From: Tepidimonas sediminis | Lineage (GTDB): Bacteria; Pseudomonadota; Gammaproteobacteria; Burkholderiales; Burkholderiaceae_C | DNA length: 41,746 nucleotides | Direction: 5' to 3' | NCBI RefSeq assembly: GCF_007556605.1 | Contig: NZ_VJND01000017.1 | Coordinates: forward strand, 1 to 41,746 | Part shown: positions 39,614 to 41,746 of the stretch, one piece after another | How the letters are laid out: each line of letters opens with the position of its first letter | How positions within the stretch are numbered: position 1 is the stretch's first letter | Made by a program: the position numbers and the translations under genes | Notes under the pieces: model-generated | The model's input: only the letters and a program-made list of their open reading frames with translations | Told to the model about the DNA's origin: nothing | The model's database searches: none

Positions 39614-40347
39614 GTCACGTCAGGTTCAGCCTCGGCCGCGTCCGCGATCATACGTCCATCGCCGTCCATCCAGCCGAGCAGCCAGTTCTTTTCTTCGGCC
39701 GACACCTCGGTGTGCGCGACACCTTCCAGACTGACGCGGTTGCGCCCCCCCGCCTTGGCCGCGTACAGCTGCCGGTCGGCCCGCTCCAGCCAGTGCTCCA
39801 GGTTCGTGCGCACCCACGGCGGTGCCAGCGCCCCCCCGACGCTGGCCGTAACCGGCAGCAGCCGCCCATCCGGCAGCGTCACCGGCTCGGCAGCCACCGC
39901 TGCGCGCACGCGCTCGGCCAGGGCCGCCGCGCGGGGCGGCGACACGTGCGGCAGCAGCACGGCAAACTCCTCCCCGCCCAACCGCGCCACCGTGTCCATC
40001 GGCCGTACCGAGCGCTGCAGCGCCTGCGCCACGGTCCGCAGGACCGCATCGCCGGCGGCATGCCCATGGCGGTCGTTGACCATCTTGAAATGATCCAGAT
40101 CCACCAGCAGCAAAAGCGGCGTCTCTCCCGCGCGGCTGGCGCGATCCAGCTCCTGCCGCGCGCGCGCCTCGAAGGCGCGCCGATTCGGCAACCCGGTGAG
40201 CGCGTCGCGCTGGCTCAGCAGGCACAACCCGTCGATGATCGCCTGCACCTCCTGCGCAGTGGGCGGATCGTGCGCGGCCGGCAGCGCCACGCCCGCCTGC
40301 CGCAGCAGGCTGCGCGCCTGATCGAGCTGCAAAGCGGACGAATCCAT
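39610..40347 (-). CDS. Diguanylate cyclase (GGDEF domain)
   Basis: A 245-residue soluble protein. A short N-terminal helix region (1-45) is followed by a complete GGDEF domain: RDALTGLPNRRAFE, LLVDLDHFKMVNDRHGH and active-site GGEEF at residues 124-128. An RxxD inhibitory site (RPMD, 115-118) lies exactly 5 residues upstream, so product inhibition is expected. It should make c-di-GMP from GTP. No membrane or PAS input domain is present, so regulation may come through its overlapping neighbours, the MinD-like ATPase and HDOD protein. Confidence 0.92.
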   Translation of the reverse strand: MDSSALQLDQARSLLRQAGVALPAAHDPPTAQEVQAIIDGLCLLSQRDALTGLPNRRAFEARARQELDRASRAGETPLLLLVDLDHFKMVNDRHGHAAGDAVLRTVAQALQRSVRPMDTVARLGGEEFAVLLPHVSPPRAAALAERVRAAVAAEPVTLPDGRLLPVTASVGGALAPPWVRTNLEHWLERADRQLYAAKAGGRNRVSLEGVAHTEVSAEEKNWLLGWMDGDGRMIADAAEAEPDVT

Positions 40348-40406
40348 GGACGGCCCGGCGCGCCGCGCACCCCACCCGACCGGGCGCGACGCGGCGGTTG
40401 AGGTCC

Positions 40407-40412
40407 ATTGTA
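40407..40412 (-). promoter_or_regulatory. Candidate -10 (TACAAT) for the GGDEF/MinD-like/HDOD run
   Basis: The minus strand has TACAAT (5/6 to consensus) about 60 nt before the GGDEF start codon, in the 113-bp gap after the MetH-module gene. No good -35 at 17 bp. Confidence 0.4.
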
Positions 40413-40460
40413 GCGGTCCCCGTTCGGCCCCATGCGGCTACGCCGCGGCCTCTGGCCCTT

Positions 40461-41522
<1,062 letters not shown>

Positions 41523-41577
41523 GTCCTCGCTCTGTCACGGGGGCCCGACGCAACGTGATCAGACCGCGCCGGTGCCA

Positions 41578-41616
41578 TAAAGACGAAACCCCGGAATTCT
41601 CGTCGAATTCCGGGGT
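41578..41616 (-). terminator. Intrinsic terminator of the rRNA operon
   Basis: The minus strand shows a perfect 12-bp stem, ACCCCGGAATTC / GAATTCCGGGGT, with loop GACGA, followed by the T-rich TTCGTCTTTA. It starts 15 bp beyond the 5S 3' end and forms the boundary between the rRNA operon and metH, which is read in the same direction. Confidence 0.88.
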
Positions 41617-41630
41617 CCGCTGGCATAACG

Positions 41631-41745
41631 GCCTGACGATGACCTACTTTCACGCGGGAGCTCCGCACTATCATCGGCGCGAAGGCGTTTCACGGTCCTG
41701 TTCGGGATGGGAAGGGGTGGGGCCGCCTTGCTATGGTCGTCAGGC
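41631..41745 (-). rRNA. rrf: 5S ribosomal RNA
   Basis: The minus strand carries the conserved 5S segments GACGACCATAGCAAGG, CCCACCCCTTCCCATCCCGA, ACAGGACCGTGAAACG, CGCCGATGATAGTG and GTGAAAGTAGGTCATCGTC. The 5' and 3' ends GCCTGACGA / TCGTCAGGC pair as helix I. The 5' end reaches to within about one base of the window edge. The rest of the rRNA operon (16S, 23S) should lie to the right, outside the window. Confidence 0.95.
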
Positions 41746-41746
41746 T

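Noticed and set aside
41523..41577. Cobalamin or SAM riboswitch before the MetH module
   Set aside because: Only about 55 bp separate the start codon from the rRNA terminator, too short for a B12 riboswitch, and no B12-box or SAM-type motif is seen.
41595..41610. Two GAATTC sites as an engineered or cloning junction
   Set aside because: They are the two arms of the rRNA terminator stem and are explained by that structure.

Overview
The window looks like an ordinary, high-GC chromosomal segment of a betaproteobacterium, most likely order Burkholderiales and close to Comamonadaceae. This is inferred from gene content and order: the tRNA-Tyr/tRNA-Gly/tRNA-Thr/tuf block, a trpE-G-D-C operon ending in a uracil-DNA-glycosylase-like gene, a Bug/TctC receptor, a Liv-type transporter linked to acyl-CoA ligases, and a stand-alone N-terminal MetH module. 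I see no insertion sequence, integrase, prophage, CRISPR array or defence island. Genes are packed tightly, with many ATGA stop/start overlaps.

Layout. (1) 1-562, minus strand: start of tuf, preceded by tRNA-Thr, tRNA-Gly and tRNA-Tyr. (2) 578-5403, minus: trpE-trpG-trpD-trpC plus a UDG-like gene. Upstream lies a 34-codon leader peptide with a Trp-Pro-Trp stretch, so the operon is probably attenuated. (3) 5471-14688: uvrA, a CigR/RcnB-like exported protein, gor-amn, psd, and a NodI/NodJ-type ABC-2 exporter. (4) 14628-17394, minus: a FIST-domain sensor translationally coupled to a soluble hybrid histidine kinase. (5) 17490-21957, minus: class V aminotransferase, YbdK-type ligase, cation/proton antiporter and a methyltransferase. 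(6) 22058-27087: an orphan protein with a damaged P-loop, htpG with a near-consensus sigma-32 promoter, an EAL protein with a degenerate GGDEF, and a Crp/Fnr regulator. (7) 27228-36767, plus: acyl-CoA synthetase, LivG-H-M-K-F transporter, PaaK-like ligase and an orphan TctC receptor. Together these form an uptake-and-CoA-activation locus facing the divergent Crp/Fnr gene, with a clear palindrome between them. (8) 36780-41522, minus: DUF1840, then a tightly overlapping GGDEF / MinD-like ATPase / HDOD trio, then the methyltransferase module of MetH. (9) 41578-41745: an intrinsic terminator and the 5S rRNA at the end of an rRNA operon.

What stands out most is regulatory. There is the trp leader. 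Four genes have a -10-like hexamer exactly 6 nt before an ATG with no Shine-Dalgarno sequence, which suggests leaderless mRNAs. There is a 6-6-6 palindrome next to a Crp/Fnr gene. The FIST/hybrid kinase pair resembles NosP/NahK nitric-oxide modules. I did not find a convincing wholly new multi-gene system; the best candidates for undescribed biology are the uptake/activation cluster, the GGDEF-MinD-HDOD trio and the degenerate P-loop protein.
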